From Candidatus Saccharimonadota bacterium (GTDB lineage: Bacteria > Patescibacteriota > Saccharimonadia > Saccharimonadales > Saccharimonadaceae): 52,643 nt of DNA. The notes beneath the pieces are model-generated. The model was not told where the DNA came from and made no database searches. It saw only the letters and a program-made list of their open reading frames with translations. The stretch covers positions 1-52,643 of the forward strand of contig JAFWIF010000032.1 of the NCBI GenBank assembly GCA_017514975.1, given 5' to 3'. Shown here in pieces: positions 1-8,853 of this stretch. Position numbers and translations under genes: made by a program. How positions within the stretch are numbered: the stretch's first letter is position 1; every line of letters starts with the position of its first letter.

Positions 1-857
1 TCCTAAAGACTGAGACGGTTACCGAAGGTGGGGCGGCTACTGCTCCTGCTAATCCTTCTCGCACTGGTTACGAGTTTAAGGGTTGGGATAAAGCCTTCAA
101 CAATATTACTGCTAATACTACCGTTAATGCTACGTGGGATGAATATAGCTATACTATAAAATTCGACGCCAACACTGGCACCGGCAACATGCCAAACCAG
201 AGCTTTACCTACTCCGAACAAAAAGCCCTTACCAAAAACACTTTCACCAAAGACGGTTACAGTTTCAAGAATTGGAATACTATGCCAGACGGCTCCGGCA
301 TTAGTTACACGGACGCACAAACCCTTAAGAGCGTCTCCGCAATTAATAACCACACCATCACTCTCTACGCTCAGTGGCAAGCCAATGCCGCTCCCACGCC
401 AAGCTATACCATCCACTTCGACGCCAACACTGGCACCGGCAATATGTCCAATCAGACCTATAACCTCGATCAATCCACCGCTCTCCCTGCAAACGGCTTC
501 ACCAAAGACGGTTACAGTTTCAAAAACTGGAACACCATACCAGACGGCTCCGGCATTAGTTACGGCGATCGCCAAGAGATTAACAACCTCGCCTCTGCCA
601 ACCAAACCATCACGCTCTACGCCATCTGGGAGAAGAATCCTGATCCAGTTATCCCAGATGATCCCGCACCAGTTGACCCAGCTCCCGAAGAACCAACCAA
701 CCCAGCCAATCCCGAACCAACCGAAACTCCAGCCAATCCTAAGGCCATCGACAATCCTAAAACCGCCGCCGAGCACCTCCCCGCCATCATCGCCACTCCA
801 ACCATCCTCCTCGGCCTCACCGCTACCGGCTACCATTTCTTGAGGAAGCGCCGCTAA
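1..857 (+). CDS. InlB B-repeat surface protein, 3' end (5' truncated by window edge)
   Basis: The frame is open from the first base, so the start lies upstream. Three InlB B-type (Listeria-Bacteroides, Flg_new) repeats are visible: a partial one ending around FKGWDKAF, then two full 85-residue copies starting FDANTGTGNM and containing GYSFKNWNT and ITLYA.W. A Pro/Glu-rich spacer follows, probably spanning the cell wall. The C-terminus has a sorting signal: NPKTA, a hydrophobic stretch and an RKRR tail. The protein should be exported and covalently anchored by a sortase. NPKT resembles the NPQTN-type signal of class B sortases, and the only sortase in the window (41028-41975) is of that class. 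InlB repeats are typical of adhesins, but the ligand cannot be read from the sequence. Confidence 0.85.
   Translation, partial: LKTETVTEGGAATAPANPSRTGYEFKGWDKAFNNITANTTVNATWDEYSYTIKFDANTGTGNMPNQSFTYSEQKALTKNTFTKDGYSFKNWNTMPDGSGISYTDAQTLKSVSAINNHTITLYAQWQANAAPTPSYTIHFDANTGTGNMSNQTYNLDQSTALPANGFTKDGYSFKNWNTIPDGSGISYGDRQEINNLASANQTITLYAIWEKNPDPVIPDDPAPVDPAPEEPTNPANPEPTETPANPKAIDNPKTAAEHLPAIIATPTILLGLTATGYHFLRKRR
162..563 (+). repeat. 255-bp intragenic direct repeat (InlB repeat units)
   Basis: Two in-frame units start at 162 and 417, offset by 255 bp (85 codons). The best conserved block is 66 bp, at 243-308 and 498-563, with five silent or near-silent differences. Such identity could support unit gain or loss by recombination. 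Confidence 0.85.
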
Positions 858-986
858 CTTCACTCTCATAGTCATCGCTCCTTCAAAAACATCTCTAGCT
901 TCATTCTAACGACCTATCGCTTCCTCAAAAATCCCCTCTTTCAGTACTCGCTCTAAAAACCGCCGTTACTTGCCCAACTCTCCCTC

Positions 987-1142
987 TTATTTCATGTTCG
1001 CCATCAAAGTACTCACCGCACTTATCGAAATAAGTATTACCCAAAAAATAAACAAACCCAAGATTATAGATAGCCAATGTCCAGCCCCACCCTCCAACTT
1101 CTCTACACTCTTAATTTCCTTGCGAATGTTGACCCAAAAACC
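987..1142 (-). CDS. Possible small transmembrane protein downstream of pilB
   Basis: After the TAG stop of pilB the same frame stays open for 51 codons to a TAA at 987-989. The peptide has a charged start (NIRKEIKSVEKLEGG), then one strong hydrophobic helix (LSIILGLFIFWVILI) and a short tail ending MANMK. There is no ATG before the helix. A TTG (codon 16 of the extension) could start a 36-residue protein, coupled to pilB translation. It could be a small pilus-associated membrane protein, a product of stop readthrough, or chance. No family is recognised. Confidence 0.35.
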   Translation of the reverse strand, partial: GFWVNIRKEIKSVEKLEGGAGHWLSIILGLFIFWVILISISAVSTLMANMK

Positions 1143-2900
1143 CTACGCCAAGTCGCTCGCCACCCTGTTTACTTCCTCCATCGTCGTCATCCCAGACAAA
1201 ACTTTCAAAATCCCATCTTGACGCATCGTAACCGTACCTTTCATTTTTGCAACTCTCATAATATCACCAGATGTCGCATGCGCCACAATCAACTTCTGTA
1301 TGTCTTCATCAACCGCAATCGTTTCGTAAAGCCCCGCACGCCCCGCATAACCACCAGGCGCATCTTCCGTTTCTATTCCCTTTACTAGCGTATAGCTCTC
1401 CGCAGTCGCCAAAGGCAAGCTCGGGTAACCCAAAGACTCACTTACCTGCACTACGTCTTCTGCCGTTTGCGGTAAAATACCACCCACAATTTGCTTTATT
1501 GCGTTCGTCTCAAGTTCAGAAGTCTGAAAACTCTCTCGTCTCTCCGCCACTCGTCGCACCAACCTCTGCCCAATCACGGTGTTCAACGTCGAAGCAATCA
1601 AAAATGGCTCAATCCCCATATCTAAAAGACGCGGCAAAATCCCCGCCGCTGAGTTGGTGTGCAAAGTCGAGAACACCAGGTGCCCAGTTAACGCCGCCTG
1701 CACCGCCAAATTCGCAGTTTCTTCATCACGAATCTCTCCCACCATCACTACATCTGGATCTTGACGCAAAATCGAACGCAATCCTGAGGCAAAGGTCAGC
1801 CCAGCATCCGTATTAATCTGAATCTGATTTACGCCATCCATCTTATACTCAACCGGATCCTCGAGCGTCACAATATTTATCGAGTCATTTTTAATTTTCT
1901 TTATCAATGCATAAAGAGTAGTAGATTTTCCAGACCCAGTCGGTCCAGACGTCAAAATCATTCCATTCGGCCGCGAGATTCCCTCCAGTACATCTCTCAG
2001 CGCACGCCCCGTCATGCCCATCTTCTCAACCTCCATCGACGTTCCACTCTTGTCCAAAAGCCTAATCACCACTTGTTCACCCCAAACCACCGGCGACGTC
2101 GCGATACGCAAGTCGATTACATTATCACCAACCTGCACTGCAAACTGACCATCTTGCGGGACCCTATGCTCATCAATCTTCAACTTAGCCATAATCTTAA
2201 TACGCGATACTAACGCAGCCTCAATCGATTTTGACAATTCCATAGTTTTACGCAAAACACCATCAATTCTCATTCTAATCACCAAAGCATGCTCAAGCGG
2301 CTCAATATGGATATCGCTCGCTTTTGATTTTGCGGCATACTCAAGAATCGAAGTCAAAGCTTTCGAAATTGGCGAATCCTGCGTAATCGTCAAAACTTCC
2401 CCATCGCCATGACTACTACGCGCTTCTTCCTGCTGCGCAGCCTTATCAACGCTCCTCAGGTCAGCAACATACTGCATCAAAGCACTCTGAATACCAGCCT
2501 CCGACGTCATCATCGGTATCAACGGCATTTTTACTAACGTCGCAACATAATCCGTACGCTGGATATTTGTCGTATCCAACATCGCCACGATCAAACTTCC
2601 GTCTTTCTCGGCCAACGGGATTACTTTGGATCTCTGCGCCACATCTTGAGGTATCTTCAACAAAATCGCCCTATCAAGCCTCACATTTCGCAAATCTACG
2701 TAAGGAGTGTTTGTTGCTATTGCAGATGCATGCTGAATCGCGTCATCCGTCACTAAATTCTTACTCTTTAAAAAAGTCAAAATCGGCTGGCCACTTTGCT
2801 CGGCTTCCGCATACGCGCTCTGCACCAAGGCCGCATCAACAAGCCCATCTTCAACAAGTAGGCTTACGACCTTATCCTGCAATCCCTTACTTAGTAACAT
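1143..2900 (-). CDS. pilB: Type IV pilus assembly ATPase PilB/GspE family
   Basis: 585 residues, normal length for the GspE/PilB extension ATPase, which powers pilin polymerisation from the cytoplasmic face of the inner membrane. The N-terminal ~150 residues look like the MshEN/GspE-N domain. The motor domain has Walker A GPTGSGKSTT around residues 318-327 (Lys325), a Walker B region DPDVVMVGEIRD near 380-390 and the His box FSTLHTNSA. The tetracysteine zinc motif of many PilB proteins is absent. The ATG is preceded by GGAG at good spacing. It is the last large gene of a minus-strand operon with pilM, pilN and pilO. No PilC platform, prepilin peptidase or PilT gene lies in the window. Confidence 0.93.
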   Translation of the reverse strand: MLLSKGLQDKVVSLLVEDGLVDAALVQSAYAEAEQSGQPILTFLKSKNLVTDDAIQHASAIATNTPYVDLRNVRLDRAILLKIPQDVAQRSKVIPLAEKDGSLIVAMLDTTNIQRTDYVATLVKMPLIPMMTSEAGIQSALMQYVADLRSVDKAAQQEEARSSHGDGEVLTITQDSPISKALTSILEYAAKSKASDIHIEPLEHALVIRMRIDGVLRKTMELSKSIEAALVSRIKIMAKLKIDEHRVPQDGQFAVQVGDNVIDLRIATSPVVWGEQVVIRLLDKSGTSMEVEKMGMTGRALRDVLEGISRPNGMILTSGPTGSGKSTTLYALIKKIKNDSINIVTLEDPVEYKMDGVNQIQINTDAGLTFASGLRSILRQDPDVVMVGEIRDEETANLAVQAALTGHLVFSTLHTNSAAGILPRLLDMGIEPFLIASTLNTVIGQRLVRRVAERRESFQTSELETNAIKQIVGGILPQTAEDVVQVSESLGYPSLPLATAESYTLVKGIETEDAPGGYAGRAGLYETIAVDEDIQKLIVAHATSGDIMRVAKMKGTVTMRQDGILKVLSGMTTMEEVNRVASDLA

Positions 2901-2927
2901 TCCTTAACTCCGGCCACCCTTAATTAA

Positions 2928-3239
2928 CTACTCCTCGTTCTCTGTCGATTTTTGCGCCTCTTCCGTCTCTCTATTCGGGTCCACACAACTATTCAAGTCT
3001 TCGTCCCACGTATAACCACTTCTACACTGACCAACATAAACCTCAACCGTCGGATTAAGCATGTATGGATTAAACGCATCTTCATCCGGCTCTGCGAGCT
3101 CCGAGCTAATCGCATCCATATACTTTACTTCTTCGGTTTTATCTTTCGGATCCCCAAAGATAAGATTACCAAGGAAGAAAGACCCTACAATCGAAGCCGC
3201 CGCGATTACTATCACTAACGCTATATCGTTATTTTTCAT
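2928..3239 (-). CDS. Small membrane protein in the type IV pilus operon
   Basis: 103 residues with an N-terminal transmembrane helix (about residues 7-28) and an acidic extracytoplasmic part. It contains NPYMLNPTVEV and two cysteines (QCRSGYTWDEDLNSC) that could form a disulfide. Its ATG overlaps the stop of the PilO-like gene by one base (TAATG), which indicates translational coupling and a role with the pilus. Position and topology recall the alignment-complex protein PilP, but I see no PilP sequence match, so the function is open. Confidence 0.6.
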   Translation of the reverse strand: MKNNDIALVIVIAAASIVGSFFLGNLIFGDPKDKTEEVKYMDAISSELAEPDEDAFNPYMLNPTVEVYVGQCRSGYTWDEDLNSCVDPNRETEEAQKSTENEE

Positions 3240-4102
3240 TATTCTTCACTCCCTTCATCATCACTGCTACTCTCGCCGCTACATTTTTCGCTTGTCTTAT
3301 CAGCACATACTTGCTTAGACTTAAAATCTAGCGCTACTCTATCCGAATAATATGCCTTATAAGTCCCCGTATATTCTATTTCGTCAGTCCCCATACTTTC
3401 ACCACTCCAGCTTAACGAAAACGATTCTACGTCGAAATTCCTGATTGAGTGCTCTATCGCCGTCAACGCCAATGCAATCCTATCAGCCTTATCAGTTAAA
3501 GAAATTCCTACACCTGTTACATGAGTCGCGCTACTGCTGCTACCACCTCCTTCGCCTTCATCTTCGCTAAAATCCTCACTATCACTATCTTCAGAAGCTT
3601 CACCTCCGCTCAACGACTCAATATTTACCTCACTCACATTCAATAGCCAGTTCATACTAGCCAGCGTCGCATTCTTATTCAACGTTGAAGGCAAGGCGTC
3701 CGGAATCACCCTAAGCGAAGTACACATCGCAATCGCATCAATTCCAGCATTCTTATTATCCGACCCCTCTTCCTCTTTACCCTTATTTGTCTTACCAATA
3801 CATTTACGATCATCGCGCTCTCTTGCAACCACTTCCAAATTATCATTATCCGCCATCGTTCTTACTGACTGATCAAGGCTACTCAAATTTTCTTGGGATT
3901 CCTTAAATCCTTCAATTGCAGTCTTCTGCTCTTCGAGCACGTTCCCATTAAAAGCAATCAATTTAACTAGATAAATCGTCGCCACAATACTTATCCCAAT
4001 CGCCATCGAAGCCAGACACACTGCGATGAACATATTCTTCTGCGCCCTATCGATTTTTGCACGTTTTTCAATCGCCGCGCCTTCTTTCTTCTTATTTGCC
4101 AT
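3239..4102 (-). CDS. PilO-like type IV pilus assembly protein
   Basis: 287 residues: a basic cytoplasmic start (KKKEGAAIEKRAKIDRAQK), one transmembrane helix (about 28-48), a coiled-coil-prone segment (EEQKTAIEGFKESQENL), then an extracytoplasmic domain with an acidic/Ser-rich linker around residues 165-190. This architecture and its place directly after the PilN-like gene (11-bp overlap) fit PilO, which pairs with PilN to link PilM to the outer parts of the machine. Sequence similarity to classical PilO is weak, so the assignment rests mostly on topology and synteny. Confidence 0.65.
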   Translation of the reverse strand: MANKKKEGAAIEKRAKIDRAQKNMFIAVCLASMAIGISIVATIYLVKLIAFNGNVLEEQKTAIEGFKESQENLSSLDQSVRTMADNDNLEVVARERDDRKCIGKTNKGKEEEGSDNKNAGIDAIAMCTSLRVIPDALPSTLNKNATLASMNWLLNVSEVNIESLSGGEASEDSDSEDFSEDEGEGGGSSSSATHVTGVGISLTDKADRIALALTAIEHSIRNFDVESFSLSWSGESMGTDEIEYTGTYKAYYSDRVALDFKSKQVCADKTSEKCSGESSSDDEGSEE

Positions 4103-5306
4103 TTTCTACCTCCCCTTCAATTTTTTCAGCTTTTTGCGTAAACATATCCCTAATCTGAACATAGCTATCCGTTGCATTCTGTCTTGTCGGACCTTTAATC
4201 TGCAAATGCTTGTTTGACGCCAGAAATATCTCAGGATTAACCGGCACCGTCGCACTAAAGTTTACCACTCTCGCACCAGTATCTTCGTCTTTTCCATAGG
4301 TCGCCTCACCCGTTTCAATCTCCGATTCAGGTCTCAACATTGGACAAGCATTCTTCGTCTCTTCCTCATCCAATTCCCCGTTTTCATCATATTTCAAACA
4401 CTCACTCTCAAAATAATATCCTTTTTTGAGTGTTATCTCGTCACTACCAAAGTCTACTCCCTCGCTATTGAAAACCTCACATTCTTTACCGCCCTCACGC
4501 ATCGTACATTCACGATCCTTTTCATTTACATAGGTTCTCTTTATAGCGATCCATTCAACATTTTCTAATTCATTTTCGTCTTCTCCAAAAGTAACCTCTT
4601 CCTCTTCCCCTTCTTCCTTCTCGGTCGAGCTCTTCTCCTCTTTGAAATACGGTGCTTCGCACCCAGGCGCACCTTTTGCGTAAAGACCGTATATCTTGTC
4701 GTCGATAACGACCTCCCTAACAATGCACATTGACGGTATATCTACAAAAGATTCACCATCTACTCTTTTATAGGCTCCGTGATCATAGTACGACTTACCC
4801 GCATTCTTAATAAACGCATCAACCGCTCTAAACCCAATATTGTTCGATGACGACGCATTTGCCTCAAAAGAAATCGTCGATTCTCCCGTCAAATCTGTTG
4901 TTAATTCTGTAATTTTTACCGTATCATCAGGTCCGTCTGGCAACATCACGTCAAGCAACCCAAAAACTCTCCATATAGCCTTTCGTTTTTCATTAATCGA
5001 ATTTAATTTCGACATCTGATCTTGGATTGTCAACAAATCCTCAACGCTATCATACTTCGCAATAGCAATCCCGAACTTATTACTATCACATTTCACGTCA
5101 CCACTTGCCCCTTCCGAGCGACAGGTGATTTCGGTTTTATTATTCGCTATTGTCAGCTTCTGCGCACCAACTATCAGTCCTAGCGTCGCCAAAAGCCCAC
5201 CGCAAGCCGCCGCAACCACTACGCAGATAAATATAATTAAGTTTCGTAGCTTTTGCTTTTTCAGCAACTCGCTTTTTACATCAGGAACTAAACTAATTTC
5301 AAACAT
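4092..5306 (-). CDS. PilN-like type IV pilus assembly protein
   Basis: 404 residues, longer than typical PilN (~200). The start MFEISLVPDVKSELLKKQK resembles the PilN N-terminus (INLLP...), the segment that binds PilM, and is followed by a transmembrane helix at about residues 24-48. The outer part carries an acidic Glu/Lys insert (about 225-250) and ends in a PilN-like segment with an IKGPTRQNATDSYVQI motif. It starts four bases after pilM ends and overlaps the PilO-like gene. The enlarged outer domain with several Cys residues may be lineage-specific. Confidence 0.7.
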   Translation of the reverse strand: MFEISLVPDVKSELLKKQKLRNLIIFICVVVAAACGGLLATLGLIVGAQKLTIANNKTEITCRSEGASGDVKCDSNKFGIAIAKYDSVEDLLTIQDQMSKLNSINEKRKAIWRVFGLLDVMLPDGPDDTVKITELTTDLTGESTISFEANASSSNNIGFRAVDAFIKNAGKSYYDHGAYKRVDGESFVDIPSMCIVREVVIDDKIYGLYAKGAPGCEAPYFKEEKSSTEKEEGEEEEVTFGEDENELENVEWIAIKRTYVNEKDRECTMREGGKECEVFNSEGVDFGSDEITLKKGYYFESECLKYDENGELDEEETKNACPMLRPESEIETGEATYGKDEDTGARVVNFSATVPVNPEIFLASNKHLQIKGPTRQNATDSYVQIRDMFTQKAEKIEGEVENGK

Positions 5307-5310
5307 AATA

Positions 5311-6357
5311 CTACCTACTATTCGACCTTTCCGCTAAACCAATCGCTACCGAAAACTCCGCCGCAACTTGCGCCAACGCTTGCTGCTGCTGCTGCGTCAC
5401 TTGTACCATCTGCCACGGATTTCCCTGCACTGCCGGCACGCCAGTCTTTGTTTGCACATATTCAGCCATATGCGGAATCGCACCCGCAAAACCCGACAAT
5501 ACAATCTGCGTAATATAAATATTCGGATACTTTGTCTGGAAAAACTTCACAGATTTTGAGATTTCATTCGCAAAATTTTCCAACACTCTATCAAGCGCCT
5601 TAAATACTTGCCCCTCAAGCTTATCCTGCGCAAGTCCAAACTTCAGAATAAACTGTCTAGCCTGATCCTCTTTTACATTTAGCGAACTCGCTACCGTACG
5701 CGTCAGCACCGTCAATCCTCCAGGCAAGGTGCGCACCAATCTCGGCGCTCCATACACAACCGACAAATCCGCCGCATCTTCACCGAAATCTACGATCATC
5801 TGCGCGTCCGTCGACCCAGGCGTCGCTAGCGCTCTCGACATCGCAATCGGCTCTGGCTCCATTGCTACCAGATTAAAACCTATCGACTCAACACTCTCCA
5901 TGCGCTCTTCCGCATATTGAATTGCTGTCGATGACAACAAGACTTCCGTAATCTTCGGATCGTTGGGCGACGGGCCTAAGAATACATAATCAACTTTCGC
6001 ATCATCAATCGGCATCGGAATATACTGATCCGTATGATATTTTACGATCTTCTCCATCGATTTTTGGTCTTGCGTCGGCACCTCGATTACTGTCGTAAAC
6101 GTCTTTTCCGACGGCAAACCTAGCACGATATTTTTCGTCTTTATTCCAGCCTGTTCGGCTGCACTTGCGATTGTCTCGCCCAAGCGGCGTTTCCCCGCTT
6201 CGCTACTGTCTTGCAAGACCTTTCTGCTTACAGGTACGTATGCAAACTTATTCAAACTCCAGCCACGCTTCGCGTCGCCAGAAAGTTGCACCATCCTCAA
6301 AGCATCCGTCCCTATGTCCAGCGCAAAGAAGTCGCCCACACCATATCCTAATTTCAT
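5311..6357 (-). CDS. pilM: Type IV pilus assembly ATPase-fold protein PilM
   Basis: 348 residues, the usual PilM length. PilM is an FtsA/actin-fold cytoplasmic protein that binds ATP and the PilN tail. The first nucleotide-binding motif is visible (FALDIGTDALRMVQL, about residues 11-25), as are a second phosphate region (MIVDFGEDAADLSVV) and the adenosine region (ITQIVLSGFAGAIPHMAEY). A Gln-rich stretch (TQQQQQALAQ) lies near the C-terminus. It is the first gene of the pilM-N-O-x-B operon. Confidence 0.9.
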   Translation of the reverse strand: MKLGYGVGDFFALDIGTDALRMVQLSGDAKRGWSLNKFAYVPVSRKVLQDSSEAGKRRLGETIASAAEQAGIKTKNIVLGLPSEKTFTTVIEVPTQDQKSMEKIVKYHTDQYIPMPIDDAKVDYVFLGPSPNDPKITEVLLSSTAIQYAEERMESVESIGFNLVAMEPEPIAMSRALATPGSTDAQMIVDFGEDAADLSVVYGAPRLVRTLPGGLTVLTRTVASSLNVKEDQARQFILKFGLAQDKLEGQVFKALDRVLENFANEISKSVKFFQTKYPNIYITQIVLSGFAGAIPHMAEYVQTKTGVPAVQGNPWQMVQVTQQQQQALAQVAAEFSVAIGLAERSNSR

Positions 6358-6409
6358 AGCACCATTTTATCATAAGCGTTTAGAAACTTGCAAATCTTTT
6401 TTGACTTAT

Positions 6410-7468
6410 CTAGACATTAAACTTAAATTCCACCACATCGCCGTCTTGCATCACATAATCTTTCCCTTCCGTCCGCATCAAACCCGCCTCGCGCACTGCT
6501 TTTTCGCTTCCCAGCCGCACCAAATCATCATATTTACAAACCGTCGCCGCTATAAAACCTCTCTGAAAATCTGTATGAATTTCCCCAGCCGCCTCTGGCG
6601 CCGTTGCTCCTCGTCGAATCGTCCACGCCCTCGTCTCTTTCTTTCCAGCCGTCAGAAAACTCTGCAAGCCCAAAGTCTCATAAGCCACTTTTACTAACTG
6701 GCTCAATCCATCTTCAGCAACCCCGTAACTATCTAGAAACTCCTTCTTCTCTTCTGTCGACATTCCCGCCATCTCCGCCTCAAGCTTCGCATTTACAAAC
6801 ACCGCCTTTCTCGGCGCTACCATTTTCGCTAACTCCTCCCGATATTCAGCATCCCCAAGCTCTTCCTCGTCGAGATTAAACATGTAAAACATCGGCTTCG
6901 CCGACAATAAATCCAAACCTTCAACGCTATCGATTTGCGTTTTCCCGCTTTTCAATTCGTCAAGCGCCTTCTCCGCCTGCACAACGCGCTCTCCTGCCTC
7001 CTTCGTTCCTCCTTTCGCTTCTCTCTTCAACTTCGCCAAAGCTTTCTCTAGACTCTCAATATCTGCCAACGCCAGCTCCGTCTCTACTGTTTCGATATCA
7101 CGTTGCGCATCCGGCCCTCCAGATACGTGCGTCACATTCGCATCTTTAAATACTCTAACCACATGACAAATCACCTTGCATTCTCTAATATTCGCCAAAA
7201 ACTTATTACCCAGACCTTCCCCCTGCGACGCCCCCGAAATCAATCCCGCAATATCTACAAATTCTACCGTCGCTGGCACTACTTTTTCCGACTCATACAT
7301 CTCCCCCAAAACCTCCAGCCTTCCATCCGGCACTCCAACAATCCCCGTATTCGGCTCTATCGTCGCAAACGGATAATTTGCCGCCAGCGCCCCCGCATTC
7401 GTCAACGCATTAAACAGCGTGCTCTTCCCCACATTCGCCAATCCTACTATTCCTATTTTTAAATTCAT
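6410..7468 (-). CDS. ychF: Ribosome-binding ATPase YchF (Obg-like)
   Basis: 352 residues, standard for YchF/OLA1, a P-loop NTPase that prefers ATP and binds the ribosome. Visible are G1 GLANVGKST near the N-terminus, the switch and G3 region VDIAGLISGASQGEGLGNKFL, a central coiled coil, and the C-terminal TGS domain ending in the family tail QDGDVVEFKFNV. The start is the ATG at 7468 (MNLKIGIVG), not the TTG two codons upstream, because AGGTTGGTT precedes the ATG. The promoter, leader and first seven codons are present a second time upstream of fic (8824-8887). Confidence 0.96.
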   Translation of the reverse strand: MNLKIGIVGLANVGKSTLFNALTNAGALAANYPFATIEPNTGIVGVPDGRLEVLGEMYESEKVVPATVEFVDIAGLISGASQGEGLGNKFLANIRECKVICHVVRVFKDANVTHVSGGPDAQRDIETVETELALADIESLEKALAKLKREAKGGTKEAGERVVQAEKALDELKSGKTQIDSVEGLDLLSAKPMFYMFNLDEEELGDAEYREELAKMVAPRKAVFVNAKLEAEMAGMSTEEKKEFLDSYGVAEDGLSQLVKVAYETLGLQSFLTAGKKETRAWTIRRGATAPEAAGEIHTDFQRGFIAATVCKYDDLVRLGSEKAVREAGLMRTEGKDYVMQDGDVVEFKFNV

Positions 7469-7512
7469 AACCAACCTGTGATATCTGTTATTACTGGTAT
7501 AATTATAACATA
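7449..7512. repeat. Direct repeat copy A: ychF promoter, leader and first codons
   Basis: The 44 bp at 7449-7492 are identical to 8824-8867. With the next 20 bp the match extends to 64 bp (6 mismatches), ending in an identical block read TATGTTATAA on the minus strand, a likely -10 region. This copy drives the intact ychF. Confidence 0.9.
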
Positions 7513-7522
7513 TTTTGGGCGA

Positions 7523-8773
7523 TTATCTTTTGTTAGATTCCTTTTCTTTATAAAATTCTTGAGCGTTTGTTGCTACTTCTGCGATATTTTTATCAGAAAA
7601 TTTGTAGTCGTCTGGGTTAACAAAAATGTCTATACTGGTTTTTAGTACTTGTTCTTTTATAGACTCTGCTAACTCTGCGTAGTGCAAGAAATCTTCTTTA
7701 CTCCAATCTTCGCATTCACAATGACCGAAAAACTCTTTTTCTTCAGGATCTGGGTCTATATTTATCGTCCATGTATCATAATCGAAATCACTATTTTTCT
7801 TTTTCGTCCTTTCGAGAAACTCTTTTTGCTGACCTTTTTCTTGATAAAATTTTAGCATTGCTAGTCCAGATACGGAAACCCGACTGAGACCATCTCTTAG
7901 CGCACAACAAACCCGGTCTTTATCTTCTTCGTTAAGGGAACTAAATCCCTCGTTGTTTTTTAATGCCGGGATAGCGGTATCTCCTGGAGAATAATTTTGT
8001 AATCCACCATAGACCCTGAAAATATTACCACCATTTTCTTTTATTCTGGCTTCTAGACTACCTCTTAGTTCAGAAATAATATCATTACCTTCATTATCGG
8101 AGCTTATTTTTTCTAGATAGCCAAGCATAGCAAATTGATTAAAATCTTGTGTTCTAATTATATTCTTAGTTTCCTGAAACTCGTACGCACCGTGTTCGGC
8201 GGCACCAAGTTGGTCTCTATTATTTTCATGAGAGAAGAATTGTTGTTGCTCTGATATATTTGCCTCAGGGCTGTCCAGCAATTCAAAAACCGCTCTCGCA
8301 GTACGACCGTTTCCATCTGGGAACATGTGAAGGTCATTTATTATGTAATACGCAGATGTGGCTCGATATCTTGGGTTGTCCATTTGCGCCAATGCGTCAA
8401 TTTCGTAGTCTAATACTCTGGTTTGGGTTTCTCGGTTTGGCGATATTAGTTCGGCAACTACCATCCGTCCATCGTGAAACCCACGTTCTTTAGAAGAGAC
8501 TTCTCTCAGCTTTTGGTTGATATGGCTTAAATATCTATGCATATCTTGTTTGTCGGTTGTTTCTATAAAACTTTTGAATTCTTTATCATCCTTTTTTAAT
8601 TCACTAAACCCTACTCTATTTAAAAGTGCTTGCAATCTGTCTACATTGGTTTTTTGCTGTTTTCCCGCAAATTCTGGAAACTCACCAGGATTTTGCCAAG
8701 AGACTCCTTCTGGGGTTTCGCTACTAGCAATTTCGATTTCTTCGTTGTTATTTGGTTTTTTCGCACTCTTCAT
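7523..8773 (-). CDS. Fic domain protein (putative AMP transferase)
   Basis: 416 residues. The Fic signature HxFxDGNGRxxR is intact (HMFPDGNGRTAR, residues 149-160, catalytic His149), so nucleotidyl transfer (usually AMP from ATP onto a target hydroxyl) is plausible. An acidic, helical C-terminal region follows. No clear inhibitory (S/T)xxxE(G/N) helix is seen. It could be a toxin of a Fic/Doc type, a regulator or a secreted effector; no antitoxin-like gene is adjacent. The gene is noticeably more AT-rich than ychF and lies between two copies of the ychF 5' end, which suggests acquisition by insertion. Confidence 0.85.
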   Translation of the reverse strand: MKSAKKPNNNEEIEIASSETPEGVSWQNPGEFPEFAGKQQKTNVDRLQALLNRVGFSELKKDDKEFKSFIETTDKQDMHRYLSHINQKLREVSSKERGFHDGRMVVAELISPNRETQTRVLDYEIDALAQMDNPRYRATSAYYIINDLHMFPDGNGRTARAVFELLDSPEANISEQQQFFSHENNRDQLGAAEHGAYEFQETKNIIRTQDFNQFAMLGYLEKISSDNEGNDIISELRGSLEARIKENGGNIFRVYGGLQNYSPGDTAIPALKNNEGFSSLNEEDKDRVCCALRDGLSRVSVSGLAMLKFYQEKGQQKEFLERTKKKNSDFDYDTWTINIDPDPEEKEFFGHCECEDWSKEDFLHYAELAESIKEQVLKTSIDIFVNPDDYKFSDKNIAEVATNAQEFYKEKESNKR

Positions 8774-8801
8774 CCGATTCTTTCATAATCATTTTGGATT
8801 G

Positions 8802-8853
8802 CAGGTTGGTTTAGAGACTCGAGATTCCTATTTTTAAATTCATAACCAACCTG
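8802..8853 (-). promoter_or_regulatory. fic leader: 10-codon ORF with its ribosome-binding region in a hairpin
   Basis: On the minus strand the duplicated ychF start (8843-8841) opens a 10-codon peptide, MNLKIGISSL, ending in TAA at 8811-8813. The sequence just before this ATG, CAGGTTGGTT (8853-8844), is perfectly complementary to AACCAACCTG (8811-8802), giving a 10-bp stem that would bury the leader ribosome-binding site. The fic start lies about 28 bases further on. Confidence 0.5.

Noticed and set aside
3-875. Long open frame on the minus strand opposite the first gene
   Set aside because: It mirrors the repeat-rich coding sequence on the plus strand, has glycine/tryptophan-heavy composition and no ribosome-binding site.
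970-1388. Plus-strand frames across the end of pilB
   Set aside because: They are antisense to pilB or to its downstream extension and lack coding character.
7493-8823. Insertion sequence around fic
   Set aside because: No transposase and no terminal inverted repeats; only long direct repeats of the ychF leader are seen.
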